Notes: generated from the letters alone by a model not told the origin. A stretch of DNA of 64,000 bases from Bacteroides sp. (GCA_022648295.1 JALCME010000012.1:85771-149770), one strand, 5' to 3'; positions 33,149 through 43,009 are shown, counted from the stretch's first letter. Made by a program: numbers and translations.

Positions 33149-34399
33149 TTATTTGTTTTTTATTTTAAATTCGTTAATGGCTGTGTGGACATCCATTTTT
33201 TCGTTATCTCTCCATGCGATGATAAAAGCATCCTTAAATAAGGAGGATAGTTCTCGTTTTGTTTTTAACACTTTGTTGTAGTTTGTTGAGGCCTCATAGG
33301 TATACTTATATAATCCACTTTCTTTATAATACTCTATGCCTTTTAATCCTTTAAATCGTTTATCATTTAGAGACAGAAGGCGAGATGAAGTTAGTATCTG
33401 TATTTTAAATACCGGATCAGTAACTCCCTTTTCCGTGCTAACTACTTTTGTGGGTTGAGTAATGTTTCCTTTTTCTTGTTTTTGTAGGTTTTGAGGTTTT
33501 GATTGGTCTACTATTTGTTTTTTTACTTGATCTGTTGTTTGAGAATTTGTAGTATCTGGTGCCGTCTTTGAGTCCATGTCGGTCATTAACGGAGTACTAT
33601 TGTTCCCTTTTAAGCGAATTTCTTGTTCGCGCTTATATGTTAGAAAAGCTCTGAATATCCCTTTAGCTAAAGTGCTACTTCCGTTTTTAGAGTTTAAATA
33701 TTCCTCTTCATTTGGATTAGATATGAAGCCAAGCTCAACGAGAATACTTGGCATTGCACTGGCTTTGAGTACTAAAAAACCTGCTTGATGTACGCCTCGG
33801 TCAATGCGGCTACATGTTTGCCGGAATTCCTTTTGGATCAGAGAAGCTAGATGTACACTCTGGGACATATATTTATCTTGCATAAATTCAAATATAATAT
33901 ATGATTCTGCTGAATTGGGATTGAAACCCGCATAGCGAGTCTTATAGTCGCTCTCGTATAGGATTACGGAGTTTTCTCGTTTGGCTACTTCCAGATTCGC
34001 GGGAGATTTGGCAAGCCCTAAAGTCCAGGTAGATGCACCTGTTACACTATTGTTTTTTGCTAGAGCGTTTGTATGTATAGATATAAATAAATCGGCTTTA
34101 GCGTCGTTTGCTATTTCGGCCCGTCGATCAAGTGGAATAAAGACATCGCTTTTTCGTGTATAAATAACCTTTACGTCTGGGCAATATTCTTTTATTTGTT
34201 GTCCCAGTTTAAGTGCGACATTGAGATTAATATTTTTTTCTTTGGAGTATCTCCCTATTGCTCCGGGGTCATGACCTCCATGTCCGGCATCAATAACAAC
34301 AATAAAATCTCTTGCTTCAATACTGTTAAGAGAGAATGGGGAAATAAACAGAATGAAGTAAAATAAGTTATTCAATATATGTCCTTTATAGAATCTCAT
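33149..34399 (-). CDS. N-acetylmuramoyl-L-alanine amidase (Amidase_3) with C-terminal SPOR-like region
   Basis: A 416-residue exported enzyme. Signal/anchor about 7-29, then the Amidase_3 domain with zinc ligands His40 (DAGHGGHD), Glu54 (YSKEKN) and the His of FISIHTNA; the catalytic Glu is in LVELGFISN. A Thr/Gln/Lys-rich linker (about 265-325) leads to a C-terminal region (FKIQILTSSRLLSLND...YKYTYEASTNYNKVL) that looks like a SPOR peptidoglycan-binding fold. It cuts the amide between MurNAc and the stem peptide, a step of daughter-cell separation. A - strand TACATTTG box (34421-34414) is its likely -7 element. Confidence 0.9.
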   Translation of the reverse strand: MRFYKGHILNNLFYFILFISPFSLNSIEARDFIVVIDAGHGGHDPGAIGRYSKEKNINLNVALKLGQQIKEYCPDVKVIYTRKSDVFIPLDRRAEIANDAKADLFISIHTNALAKNNSVTGASTWTLGLAKSPANLEVAKRENSVILYESDYKTRYAGFNPNSAESYIIFEFMQDKYMSQSVHLASLIQKEFRQTCSRIDRGVHQAGFLVLKASAMPSILVELGFISNPNEEEYLNSKNGSSTLAKGIFRAFLTYKREQEIRLKGNNSTPLMTDMDSKTAPDTTNSQTTDQVKKQIVDQSKPQNLQKQEKGNITQPTKVVSTEKGVTDPVFKIQILTSSRLLSLNDKRFKGLKGIEYYKESGLYKYTYEASTNYNKVLKTKRELSSLFKDAFIIAWRDNEKMDVHTAINEFKIKNK

Positions 34400-34540
34400 A
34401 TGGAAAATCGATGCAAATGTAGTAGAATTTTATAGAAAGCAGATGATTATACTTAGTTTTGTTCCTTTTCTTTTTGATTTATGATTGTTTTCTGGAAATT
34501 AGGAATTAACTTTGCATCCTCAATTTAAAAGTAGATAGGT

Positions 34541-35494
34541 ATGTTAGTTCGTTTTTTAAAGAACTGGACTTTGCCATTAGCCATGCTTTCAGGTACGTTA
34601 GGGTATTTTTTGTTTGCAAAAGTCTCTTTTTTAGGTCCAACTAAACCTTATATGAATGACTTGATTGCATTTCTTACTCCATTTTTAATTTTTGCTCAAT
34701 TACTGTTGACTTTTTGCAGAGTAGAAGATTTAAGTGAATTAAAGCCGAAACGATGGCATGGATGGATGCTTTTATTTCAATTAGTATCCTGTTTGTTGCT
34801 TGCATTCTTACTGATTAATTTTTCTATGCAAGAGACATATAAAGATGTGATTGAAGGAGCTATGGTCTGTTTTATATGTCCTACAGCTACAGCCGCGGCA
34901 GTTATTACGGCTAAGCTTGGAGGAAGTGCTTCTACTATAACAACATATACTTTGTTGTCTAATTTATTGGCCGCTGTGGTTGTGCCACTAATATTTCCTT
35001 TGGTGGAACCTCATGCCAACATTACTTTCTTTATTGCTTTTCTAAAAATACTGAGTAAAGTATTCCCGTTATTGCTTTTGCCTTTTTTCTTAGCATGGCT
35101 TTTTAAAATATTTACGCCGGCAATACATCGTTTCTTGTTAGGTTTTCCCAATTTGGCTTTTTATTTATGGGGAGTTGCGCTCGCTATTGTTTCTGGTCAA
35201 ACAGTACGTTCTTTAGTAAATAGTGATGCTTCTGTATCGACGAAAGTATTAATAGCTTTTGCCGGTTTGGTGGCTTGTTGTCTGCAATTCTTTTTAGGGA
35301 AGAATATTGGTGGGCATTATAAGGAACGCCTTAGTGGAGGGCAAGCCTTGGGACAAAAAAATACTGTGCTTGCTATTTGGATGGCTTATACGTATTTAAA
35401 CCCCTTGTCTTCTGTTGGCCCGGGTTCTTATGTTCTTTGGCAAAATTTAATTAATAGTTGGCAATTATGGAAAAAAAGGAAGCTTGATTCTTAA
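34541..35494 (+). CDS. Bile acid:sodium symporter (BASS)-family transporter
   Basis: A 317-residue membrane protein with about nine or ten hydrophobic helices. The central CPTATAAAVITAKLGGSAS and the late GGQALGQKNTVLAIWMAYTYLNPLSSVGPG resemble the unwound-helix motifs of BASS transporters. Family members move bile acids, pantothenate or other organic anions with sodium; the substrate here is not known, and true bile-acid uptake should not be assumed. A TAACTTTG -7 box (34507-34514) lies 27 bases ahead of the start. It is divergent from the amidase and converges on gtrB with 49 bases between. Confidence 0.75.
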   Translation: MLVRFLKNWTLPLAMLSGTLGYFLFAKVSFLGPTKPYMNDLIAFLTPFLIFAQLLLTFCRVEDLSELKPKRWHGWMLLFQLVSCLLLAFLLINFSMQETYKDVIEGAMVCFICPTATAAAVITAKLGGSASTITTYTLLSNLLAAVVVPLIFPLVEPHANITFFIAFLKILSKVFPLLLLPFFLAWLFKIFTPAIHRFLLGFPNLAFYLWGVALAIVSGQTVRSLVNSDASVSTKVLIAFAGLVACCLQFFLGKNIGGHYKERLSGGQALGQKNTVLAIWMAYTYLNPLSSVGPGSYVLWQNLINSWQLWKKRKLDS

Positions 35495-35543
35495 TCTTCG
35501 GTATAAGTTAAAGTTATTCTTCTGTTTTAATTGCTTTTATTGA

Positions 35544-36488
35544 TTAATCATAGCCCAACTTTGTTTCATTATAATCGGAGGCTATATATGTAGGGCGACC
35601 TTTAGTTTCTTTAAAGATGCGTCCTATATATTCTCCTATAATTCCTAGAGAAAACAATTGTATCCCTCCTAAAAATAGAATTGCGACTATTAATGTTGGG
35701 AATCCTGCAGTTTGATCACCGTATATAAGGGTTTTTATAATAAAGTAAAAGGCATAAAGGAAGCTTATTGTAGAGAATATGATGCCACATATAGTGGCAA
35801 TACGTAAAGGAGATGTGGTGGATGAAGTAATTCCTTCGATAGCTAAATTGAGTAACTTAAAAAAATTCCATGATGAGTGTCCTGTAATACGGTCTCCTCT
35901 GTTAAATTCAATACCTTTCTTTCTGTATCCAATCCAGCAGAACAATCCTTTAGTATAGCGCTCTTGTTCACGTAAATGCCGCATGGTAAGTACGCATCGA
36001 CGATCGAGTAGGCGAAAGTCACCTACGTTAGGCAGTATATCAATATTGCTTATTTTTTGTAGGATGTGATAAAATATAAGTGAAAATTGGCGGCGTAACC
36101 AGCTTTCTTTGCCTCTATTAAGACGTTTAGCATATATGTCGTCATAACCTTCTTCCCAATATTGCAACATTTTCCCTATCAATTCCGGAGGGTCTTGTAA
36201 ATCGGCATCCATAATCACACAACAATCTCCTGTTGTATAATCAAATCCGGCTAACATTGCTATTTCTTTACCAAAATTACGTGAGAGATTTACGTAGTTT
36301 ACGTTTTTATCTGCTTTACGCAATTTGCGGATGGATTCTAAAGTGGAGTCATTACTTCCGTCATTGATGAATAATATTTCCCATTCATAATTATTGTAAC
36401 AATTGGTTAGTTCCTGTAGACGTTTGTATAATTCAGGAAGTGTATTTTCTTCATTATAAACAGGTATTAATAAAGTTACTTTTTTCAT
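35544..36488 (-). CDS. GtrB/DPM1-like polyprenyl-phosphate glycosyltransferase
   Basis: A 314-residue GT2 enzyme. The cytosolic catalytic domain has LLIPVYNEENTLPELY, FINDGSNDST and the metal site IMDADLQDPPE; two C-terminal membrane helices (about 230-255 and 262-290) anchor it. This is the GtrB/ArnC/DPM1 layout, which loads a sugar onto undecaprenyl phosphate on the inner face. A GtrA-like flippase gene lies 72 bases upstream on the same strand and a GT39-type transferase gene is divergent beyond it, giving all three parts of a lipid-linked sugar transfer route. Confidence 0.85.
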   Translation of the reverse strand: MKKVTLLIPVYNEENTLPELYKRLQELTNCYNNYEWEILFINDGSNDSTLESIRKLRKADKNVNYVNLSRNFGKEIAMLAGFDYTTGDCCVIMDADLQDPPELIGKMLQYWEEGYDDIYAKRLNRGKESWLRRQFSLIFYHILQKISNIDILPNVGDFRLLDRRCVLTMRHLREQERYTKGLFCWIGYRKKGIEFNRGDRITGHSSWNFFKLLNLAIEGITSSTTSPLRIATICGIIFSTISFLYAFYFIIKTLIYGDQTAGFPTLIVAILFLGGIQLFSLGIIGEYIGRIFKETKGRPTYIASDYNETKLGYD

Positions 36489-36560
36489 CTTTTATTCCAC
36501 TCTTAATAACAAAACTTCGCAAATATACCATTTTTGTGGAAGAACAGAACATTTTGTGTA

Positions 36561-36944
36561 TTAAAAGTTAGCTGATTTGTTTGTGAAAACAAACCTGACT
36601 AATAGGAAATTAAGAGGGATAGCAATACAGAATACTGGAATAGGGGCTAATGATTTTGATATGCCTATCCATAAGAAAAAATTTAGAAGACTTATATGAA
36701 TAATATAATTGCAAAGGTGTGCTCCTCCAAATCCGAAGGCTTTTTTCCACGAAGGCTTTTTGGCAAAAGTAAAATATGCGGTTAGATAAAAATTAACGAT
36801 GAAACTGGCGATATATCCAATGCTATAAGCCGCGTTTACATTAATTTTTCGTTGTAATATATAATATAGTCCGTAGTGAATTCCGGTAGCGAGTATACCT
36901 ACTATGATAAAGCGTATGAATGATGAATATAATATTTTTTTCAT
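36561..36944 (-). CDS. GtrA-family membrane protein (putative flippase)
   Basis: A 127-residue protein with four membrane helices. FIIVGILATGIHYGLYYIL, YIASFIVNFYLTAYFTFAK and the final PLNFLLVRFVFTNK fit GtrA (PF04138). GtrA proteins are thought to turn polyprenyl-linked sugars across the inner membrane. It precedes gtrB on the same strand and its start is 26 bases from the divergent GT39 region. Confidence 0.85.
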   Translation of the reverse strand: MKKILYSSFIRFIIVGILATGIHYGLYYILQRKINVNAAYSIGYIASFIVNFYLTAYFTFAKKPSWKKAFGFGGAHLCNYIIHISLLNFFLWIGISKSLAPIPVFCIAIPLNFLLVRFVFTNKSANF

Positions 36945-37024
36945 ATTTTGTCAATTAAGGCGATAAAGTTATGCATTGTTATAGAATAATCGTATTTTTG
37001 CACGCTAAAATAATACTATTGTTT

Positions 37025-38764
37025 ATGTCAGATAAAAAACAGGCTTTCTGGTTTATAATAATTCTTAGCGTGCTTGTGATTATCCCTTTCTTGGGAGAAA
37101 CTATCTTTTATTCCAAGGGAGAACCACGTGAGGCCATTGTGGGGTATGCAATACTCGAAAGTGGAAATTGGATACTTCCTTTAAATTACGGAATGGATAT
37201 TGCTTATAAACCACCCTTTCTCTATTGGATGATTGCTGTCTTTTCTACTTTGTTTGGTGGGGTGACGGAGTTCTCTTCACGTTTTCCTTCGGCTATTTCG
37301 TTCTTGGCTATGCAATTTGTGGTCTTTACTTTTTTTGCAAAGCGTAAAAATGTGGAGACGGCTTTTCTCACCTCTATTCTTTTGTTGACTTCATTTGAAG
37401 TACATCGTGCGGCTGTTGCCTGCCGTCTTGATATGTTACAAGTATCATTAATTGTTATCTCTCTCTGTTTGCTGTATCGCTGGGATGAACGTCATTGCCG
37501 GAATTTTCCTTGGCTGGCTATTATACTGATGGCATGTGCTTCTTTGACTAAGGGCCCGGTAGGGAGCGTATTTCCATGTCTTGTGATTGGAATTTATCAA
37601 TTAATGCGCGGAAGAGCTTTTGGGAGAACATTTTTGTCACTCTTTGCCATAGGGTTGCTTTCACTTATACCATTGACATTATGGTTTGTTGCGGCTTACT
37701 ACCAAGGCGGCCAAGCATTCTCAGATTTGATGATGGAAGAAAATACCGGGCGCCTTTTAGGTAAAATGTCCTATGAATCTCATAATAACTCGGTGTGGTA
37801 TAACTTCCTCACATTAGTTTGGGGCTGGATTCCCTGGGTTTTGGTCTTGCTTATTGCTTCTTTCTATTTAAAATGGAATGGTTTTCATAACTCATTAAAG
37901 AAGGCCACATCTATTCAACAGCTGAAGAATGCTTGGTTTAAATTTCGTAACTTGCCTCCCATACAGCTATTTACGTGGCTGGTTATTATTATTATTTTTA
38001 TCTTTTATTGCATTCCGAAGAGTAAGAGAAGTGTCTATTTACTACCTATATACCCGTTTATGGCTGTACTGATAGCTGAGTACTTATTGGCTTTAGCACA
38101 GCGTGGAGTGAAGTTCTTTAAATTTTCTGCAATATTCTTTATGAGTTTGTGTATATTGTTTACGGTCATTTTTGTTATAGTGCGTTGTGGTTTGCTACCT
38201 GATAGCATTTGGGGAGCTGGTCGTCATGCTGCTGAAAACATAGCCTATATGCATGCATTACAAGAAATTAAGTTGTCTTTCTCTAAATGGATATTGATTT
38301 TTCTTCCTTTGATAGCTGCTGCTTGCATCTTTTTTGCTTTGAGAAATCATGCAAATGCCCGTACGTTATTATATGGTTTAGGGGGATGTTTTTTAAGTCT
38401 TTTCATCGTGATGGATGGGGTGTATCAACCAACGGTGCTTGCTGTTAAGTCTGATAAACACTTAGCCGATCAAGTTCGCGGATACGTTTCGGATGGAGTA
38501 ATTTATTCTTACTCAAAAATGAGCTTTTACTGTACGAATTTTTACTTGAACGATCGGATGAGGCACTTTGAAAAGCTTTTGCCAGCAGGGGAAGGTTATG
38601 TTCTTTTGCCAGAAAATTTGAATGATGAATTTTTAAATCGATTTAGAAGAGACTATAAGCTGAAGGAAGTTTTTCTGACAGAAAAGCGTAGCTGTGATTT
38701 GCGAACAAGAATATATATGTATAAGTTTAATGCGAACTCTTGCACGCCTAAAGATGTGCAATAA
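37025..38764 (+). CDS. GT39/ArnT-like membrane glycosyltransferase
   Basis: About 579 residues with some ten or more membrane helices. The first periplasmic loop has YSKGEPREAIVGYAILESGNWILP and AYKPPFLYWM, the pattern of the PMT/ArnT (GT-C) superfamily, in which the acidic residue of the first loop acts in catalysis. These enzymes move a sugar from a polyprenyl-phosphate donor to lipid A, glycan or protein on the periplasmic side. An earlier in-frame ATG at 36971 is rejected because a TATTTTTG -7 box (36993-37000) follows it; the ATG at 37025 (MSDKKQAFWF) is used. Divergent from gtrA-gtrB, which probably make its donor; followed after 12 bases by the HD gene. Confidence 0.85.
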   Translation: MSDKKQAFWFIIILSVLVIIPFLGETIFYSKGEPREAIVGYAILESGNWILPLNYGMDIAYKPPFLYWMIAVFSTLFGGVTEFSSRFPSAISFLAMQFVVFTFFAKRKNVETAFLTSILLLTSFEVHRAAVACRLDMLQVSLIVISLCLLYRWDERHCRNFPWLAIILMACASLTKGPVGSVFPCLVIGIYQLMRGRAFGRTFLSLFAIGLLSLIPLTLWFVAAYYQGGQAFSDLMMEENTGRLLGKMSYESHNNSVWYNFLTLVWGWIPWVLVLLIASFYLKWNGFHNSLKKATSIQQLKNAWFKFRNLPPIQLFTWLVIIIIFIFYCIPKSKRSVYLLPIYPFMAVLIAEYLLALAQRGVKFFKFSAIFFMSLCILFTVIFVIVRCGLLPDSIWGAGRHAAENIAYMHALQEIKLSFSKWILIFLPLIAAACIFFALRNHANARTLLYGLGGCFLSLFIVMDGVYQPTVLAVKSDKHLADQVRGYVSDGVIYSYSKMSFYCTNFYLNDRMRHFEKLLPAGEGYVLLPENLNDEFLNRFRRDYKLKEVFLTEKRSCDLRTRIYMYKFNANSCTPKDVQ

Positions 38765-38776
38765 AAATATGAAGGA

Positions 38777-39313
38777 ATGTCACCTGATGTTATTATTAAT
38801 AAATACTATCCTGAAGAAAATGAATTAAAACATATACTATTGGCTCATAGTCGTTTAGTTGTGGAAAAGGCATTGTGGGTGGCTGATCATCATCCGGAGC
38901 TTCATTTAAATCGTAGCTTTTTGTATGAAGCAGGTATGTTACATGATATTGGCATCTTCTTGACAAATGCTCCCGGTATATTCTGTTTTGGAGACTATCC
39001 CTATATTTGCCATGGGTATTTGGGAGCGGATTTAATACGTCAGGAAGGTTACCCTTGTCATGCTTTGGTGTGCGAACGTCATACTGGTGCCGGACTTTCT
39101 TTGGAGGATATTGTTTCTCAAGATTTACCTATCCCGCATAGGAATATGCTCCCAGTGAGTTTGGAGGAACAAGTTATTTGTTTCGCGGATAAGTTTTATT
39201 CTAAAACTCATCTAGAAGAGGAAAAGACACTTGAGAAGGTGCAAAAAAGTATCTTGCATTTTGGTGAGGCAGGTTTAGTCCGTTTTAACCGTTGGTGCGA
39301 ACAGTTCTTGTAG
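38777..39313 (+). CDS. HD domain-containing protein
   Basis: A 178-residue predicted metal-dependent phosphohydrolase. The HD signature is LYEAGMLHDIGIFL, with His24 near the start (LLAHSRLV) and a later ICFADKF; these match the usual H...HD...D ligand order. Relatives hydrolyse phosphate esters or nucleotides, but the substrate is unknown. It starts 12 bases after the GT39 gene and 82 bases before the lptD-like gene. Confidence 0.8.
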   Translation: MSPDVIINKYYPEENELKHILLAHSRLVVEKALWVADHHPELHLNRSFLYEAGMLHDIGIFLTNAPGIFCFGDYPYICHGYLGADLIRQEGYPCHALVCERHTGAGLSLEDIVSQDLPIPHRNMLPVSLEEQVICFADKFYSKTHLEEEKTLEKVQKSILHFGEAGLVRFNRWCEQFL

Positions 39314-39395
39314 CAACCTAATTTTCTTTAAAAAGGAAATTTATCCGTATAAATTGCGTACTTTTGTTCACTCAAGTGGAAACTATTAGCTGATA

Positions 39396-42191
39396 ATGTC
39401 ATTGAAAGCAAATATATTTATATCATTCATATTATTATTTGTCTTATTATTAATATCTGTCGGGGCTGTTTCTCAGCATCGGGGCAGAGAGTTCTCCCCT
39501 ACTTTTTTGGATAAGAAGGGAGTGGACGGAATGCTTAAAGACAGTCTTTTGCATGGTGATTCTTTAAAAAATGATTCTCTGAAGAGAAATGATCGTGATA
39601 CATTGCGCAGTGACACATTAAAGGTTATGGCTAAAAAGAAACAAGCTTTAGAGGCTCCGGTTGTTTATGAAGCTAATGACTCTATTGTGTTTGCACAAGG
39701 AGGTTTTGCTCATTTGTATGGTCAGGGAAAGGTAAATTATCAACAAATTGAGCTGGCGGCTGATGTGATCACAATGAATATGGATAGCAGTACGGTTTAT
39801 GCTCATGGGGTAAAGGATTCGATAGGTGATCTTAAAGGAACCCCGGTTTTTAAAGATGGCGAAACGCCTTATGAAACAAATACTATTCGATACAATTTTA
39901 AGAGTAAAAAAGGAATTATTAGTAATGTTGTCAGTCAGCAGGGCGAGGGGTATGTGACAGGAAATAATGCCAAAAAGGGAACAGATGATGAGCTTTATAT
40001 GAAGGGAGGACGTTATACAACTTGCGATCACCATGAGCATCCTCATTTTTATATGCAAATGACTTATGCTAAGGTTCGTCCTAAGAAAAATGTTGTGACA
40101 GGACCGGCATACTTGGTTGTTGAAGACGTCCCTTTACCCATAGTTGTTCCTTTCTTTTTCTTTCCGTTTTCAAGTAGCTATTCTTCGGGATTTATTATGC
40201 CAACTTATATGGATGATTCTAGTCGCGGTTTTGGTTTGACTGATGGAGGATATTATTTTGCTATTAATGACAATATGGATTTAAAACTACGCGGGGATGT
40301 TTTTACAAAGGGCTCATGGGCTCTAAACGCCGAGTCTAATTATAATGTTCGTTATAAGTATTCCGGTTTATTCCAAGCTAGTTATCAGGTGACTAAAACA
40401 GGTGACAAAGGATTGAAAGATTATTTGGTAGCCAAAGATTTCAAGATTGTTTGGAATCACCGTCAGGATGCAAAAGCTAGTCCTAATACAACTTTTTCTG
40501 CAAGCGTTAACTTTTCATCCAGTAGTTATGAACGTTCTAATATAGGTAACTTGTATAATGCAACTGCAAGGTCGCAAAATACTAAAACTTCCAGTGTTAG
40601 CTATTCTCGTAGTTTCCCTGAACAGAAACTTACTATTTCTAGTACGGCTAATATAGCACAAACCGTGAGAGATTCATCTATAGCTGTTACCTTGCCTGAT
40701 TTGAATGTTACATTGAGCACAGTATATCCATTTAGAAGAAAACACGTTGTGGGCAATGAAAAATGGTATGAAAAAATTTCACTTCGTTATACAGGCCGTT
40801 TTTCTAACAGTATAAAGACTAAGGATAACTTATTGTTTAAGTCGAATTTGATAAAAGACTGGAATAATGGTGCAAAGCATGACATTCCGGTTAGTGCAAC
40901 TTTTACGCTGTTTAAATATTTTAATGTTACTCCTTCTGTTAGTTATATAGAGCGTTGGTATACTCGTAAAGTCATGAAGGATTGGGACGCTATTGCTAAT
41001 AGAGAGATAAATACTGATACTATTTATGGCTTTCATCGAGTTTATAATTATAGCGCTAGTTTAGGAGTTAATACAAAGATATACGGAATGTATAAACCTC
41101 TCTTTTTTAAGAAGAAAGAGATACAAATACGTCATGTGATTACTCCTCAGATTAGTATCAGTGCTGCACCGGATTTTGGATCTTCCAGATATGGCTATTA
41201 TGATTCCTATATAAAGACAGCTAGTAATGGAACACGTGATACTGTTGTTTATTCTCCTTATGCCGGACAATTATTTGGGGTTCCCGGTCGTGGTCGATCA
41301 GGAAATATTCAATTTGATATTTCTAATAATTTGGAGATGAAATATAAAGACAAAAATGATTCAATTCGGAAGGTTAGTTTAATTGATGAATTTGGTGCCA
41401 GTATTTCATATAATACTGCCGCTACGGTACGACCTTGGAGTGATTTATCTCTTCGTCTGCGCTTGAAATTGAGCAAAAGCTATACTTTCAGTTTAAATTC
41501 TACTTTTGCTACTTATGCCTATACCTTTGATGGTAAAGGGAATGTTGTAGTTGGAGATCGTACGGAGTGGTCGTATGGTCGTTTTGGGCGTTTCCAAGGT
41601 TATGGTTCTTCTTTCAGCAAAACATTCAATAATGACACATGGAAAAAGTGGAGTGATGCTTGGAGGAAATTGTTTGGAAAGAATGTTGAAGATACAAATA
41701 AAGATAAGAATGGAGCGGAAGCGTCTAAAGAGGAGAGAGGACAGGATAATGACGGTACTCCTAAAAAGAAAATAGAGAAGGCTTCTGCTGATGCGGATGG
41801 GTATCAAGTCTTTAAAATGCCGTGGTCTCTCAATTTAAATTATAGCTTTAATATTTCCGAAGATCGAAGTAAGCCTATTAATCGTAAGAATATGCGTTAT
41901 CCTTATAAATATACGCAGAATTTAAGTGCATCCGGTAATATTAATCTTTCTAATAAATGGGCCGTTAGTTTCAATTCCGGTTATGACTTTGATGCTAAGA
42001 AAATAGTTCAAACTTCCTTTAATATTACCCGTGATTTGCATTGTTTTACGATGACGGCCAGCATTTCTCCTTTTGGTGTATGGAAATATTATAATTTCAC
42101 CATACGTGCTAATGCAAGTATTTTGCAAGATTTGAAATGGGATCAGAGAAGTCAGACTCAAAGTAATATTCAATGGTATTCTACCAAATAA
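39396..42191 (+). CDS. lptD: LptD-like outer-membrane LPS assembly protein
   Basis: A 931-residue protein. After a signal region (1-26) comes a segment with a simple repeat around residues 47-75 (DSLLHGDSLKNDSLKRND), then an OstA/LptA-like beta-jellyroll (about 90-240, VIFAQGGFAHLYGQGKVNY-type strands) and a long beta-barrel rich in aromatic-ended strands, ending in QSNIQWYSTK. This layout is that of Bacteroidetes LptD, which inserts LPS in the outer leaflet. A TACTTTTG -7 box (39359-39366) is 30 bases upstream. The lone cysteine of the barrel region (TTCDHHEH) argues against the disulfide pattern known in E. coli. The 3' end overlaps ung by 11 bases on the other strand. Confidence 0.8.
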   Translation: MSLKANIFISFILLFVLLLISVGAVSQHRGREFSPTFLDKKGVDGMLKDSLLHGDSLKNDSLKRNDRDTLRSDTLKVMAKKKQALEAPVVYEANDSIVFAQGGFAHLYGQGKVNYQQIELAADVITMNMDSSTVYAHGVKDSIGDLKGTPVFKDGETPYETNTIRYNFKSKKGIISNVVSQQGEGYVTGNNAKKGTDDELYMKGGRYTTCDHHEHPHFYMQMTYAKVRPKKNVVTGPAYLVVEDVPLPIVVPFFFFPFSSSYSSGFIMPTYMDDSSRGFGLTDGGYYFAINDNMDLKLRGDVFTKGSWALNAESNYNVRYKYSGLFQASYQVTKTGDKGLKDYLVAKDFKIVWNHRQDAKASPNTTFSASVNFSSSSYERSNIGNLYNATARSQNTKTSSVSYSRSFPEQKLTISSTANIAQTVRDSSIAVTLPDLNVTLSTVYPFRRKHVVGNEKWYEKISLRYTGRFSNSIKTKDNLLFKSNLIKDWNNGAKHDIPVSATFTLFKYFNVTPSVSYIERWYTRKVMKDWDAIANREINTDTIYGFHRVYNYSASLGVNTKIYGMYKPLFFKKKEIQIRHVITPQISISAAPDFGSSRYGYYDSYIKTASNGTRDTVVYSPYAGQLFGVPGRGRSGNIQFDISNNLEMKYKDKNDSIRKVSLIDEFGASISYNTAATVRPWSDLSLRLRLKLSKSYTFSLNSTFATYAYTFDGKGNVVVGDRTEWSYGRFGRFQGYGSSFSKTFNNDTWKKWSDAWRKLFGKNVEDTNKDKNGAEASKEERGQDNDGTPKKKIEKASADADGYQVFKMPWSLNLNYSFNISEDRSKPINRKNMRYPYKYTQNLSASGNINLSNKWAVSFNSGYDFDAKKIVQTSFNITRDLHCFTMTASISPFGVWKYYNFTIRANASILQDLKWDQRSQTQSNIQWYSTK

Positions 42192-42843
42192 TTTCTTGTT
42201 CTCCGTATTTTTTTAGATAATCATTTGCTTTACTAAAGTGTTTGTTTCCGAAAAAGCCATTGTAGGCGGATAAAGGAGAAGGATGTGCTGAAGATAGAAC
42301 TAAGTGCTTGTTGCGATCAATAAAGGCCCCTTTTCGTTGTGCATAGGCCCCCCATAGTATAAACACGAGATGTTCCCGTTGTTCAGCGAGAGCACGAATA
42401 ACAGCATCTGTAAAGGTTTCCCAACCGTGATTTTGATGAGAACCAGCCTGGTGCGCGCGTACAGTTAAAGTTGCGTTTAGTAATAAGACTCCTTGCTTTT
42501 CCCAACGGGTCAGATTTCCTGTTATGGGAGTTTCCGTTCCAATATCGTTTTTAATTTCTTTGAAAATGTTGATTAGAGAAGGAGGAAAAGGTACTCCGTC
42601 GTTGACTGAAAAACAAAGTCCATGGGCTTGTCCCGGTCCATGATAAGGATCTTGCCCAATGATAACTACCTTTACTTTATCAAATGGACAAAGGTTGAAA
42701 GCATTGAATATTAACTTTCCCGGAGGGTATATTGGATAGTGTGCATATTCTTCACGAACAAAATCTGTCAGTGTCCGGAAATAATCTTTTTCAAATTCCG
42801 GCTGTAAATGTGCTTTCCAGCTTTCTTCTATTTGAACGTTCAT
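42181..42843 (-). CDS. ung: Uracil-DNA glycosylase
   Basis: A 220-residue family 1 UDG. The catalytic water-activating Asp is in VVIIGQDPYHGPGQAHGLCFSV; the leucine-loop motif is SSAHPSPLSAYNGFFG; LLLNATLTVR and FILWGAYAQRKG are also typical. It removes uracil from DNA. Length and motifs are complete. The stop TAG is within the last codons of the lptD-like gene (11-base overlap on opposite strands). A - strand TATATTTG box at 42942-42935 may be its promoter. Confidence 0.95.
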   Translation of the reverse strand: MNVQIEESWKAHLQPEFEKDYFRTLTDFVREEYAHYPIYPPGKLIFNAFNLCPFDKVKVVIIGQDPYHGPGQAHGLCFSVNDGVPFPPSLINIFKEIKNDIGTETPITGNLTRWEKQGVLLLNATLTVRAHQAGSHQNHGWETFTDAVIRALAEQREHLVFILWGAYAQRKGAFIDRNKHLVLSSAHPSPLSAYNGFFGNKHFSKANDYLKKYGEQEIIW

Positions 42844-42975
42844 GATTTATTGGTTTCTGATTGTTTCGGTTGCTAAATTACAAAAAATGTGCTGATTTAT
42901 TCTGCTTTTATTAAGAAATAGGTAGAACAGTGTGCAAATATAAACGGTCACTAATGGAATCTTAAATTTATAAAG

Positions 42976-43009
42976 TTCCCCCTGTTGTAATATGTTGTAA
43001 CAGGGGGAA
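42976..43009. terminator. Hairpin after asnA
   Basis: TTCCCCCTGTT and AACAGGGGGAA, perfect 11-bp arms around GTAATATGTTGT. It lies about 80 bases past the asnA stop and ahead of the ung promoter. There is no good T-tract on either strand, much like the hairpin at 3291-3318. Confidence 0.5.
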
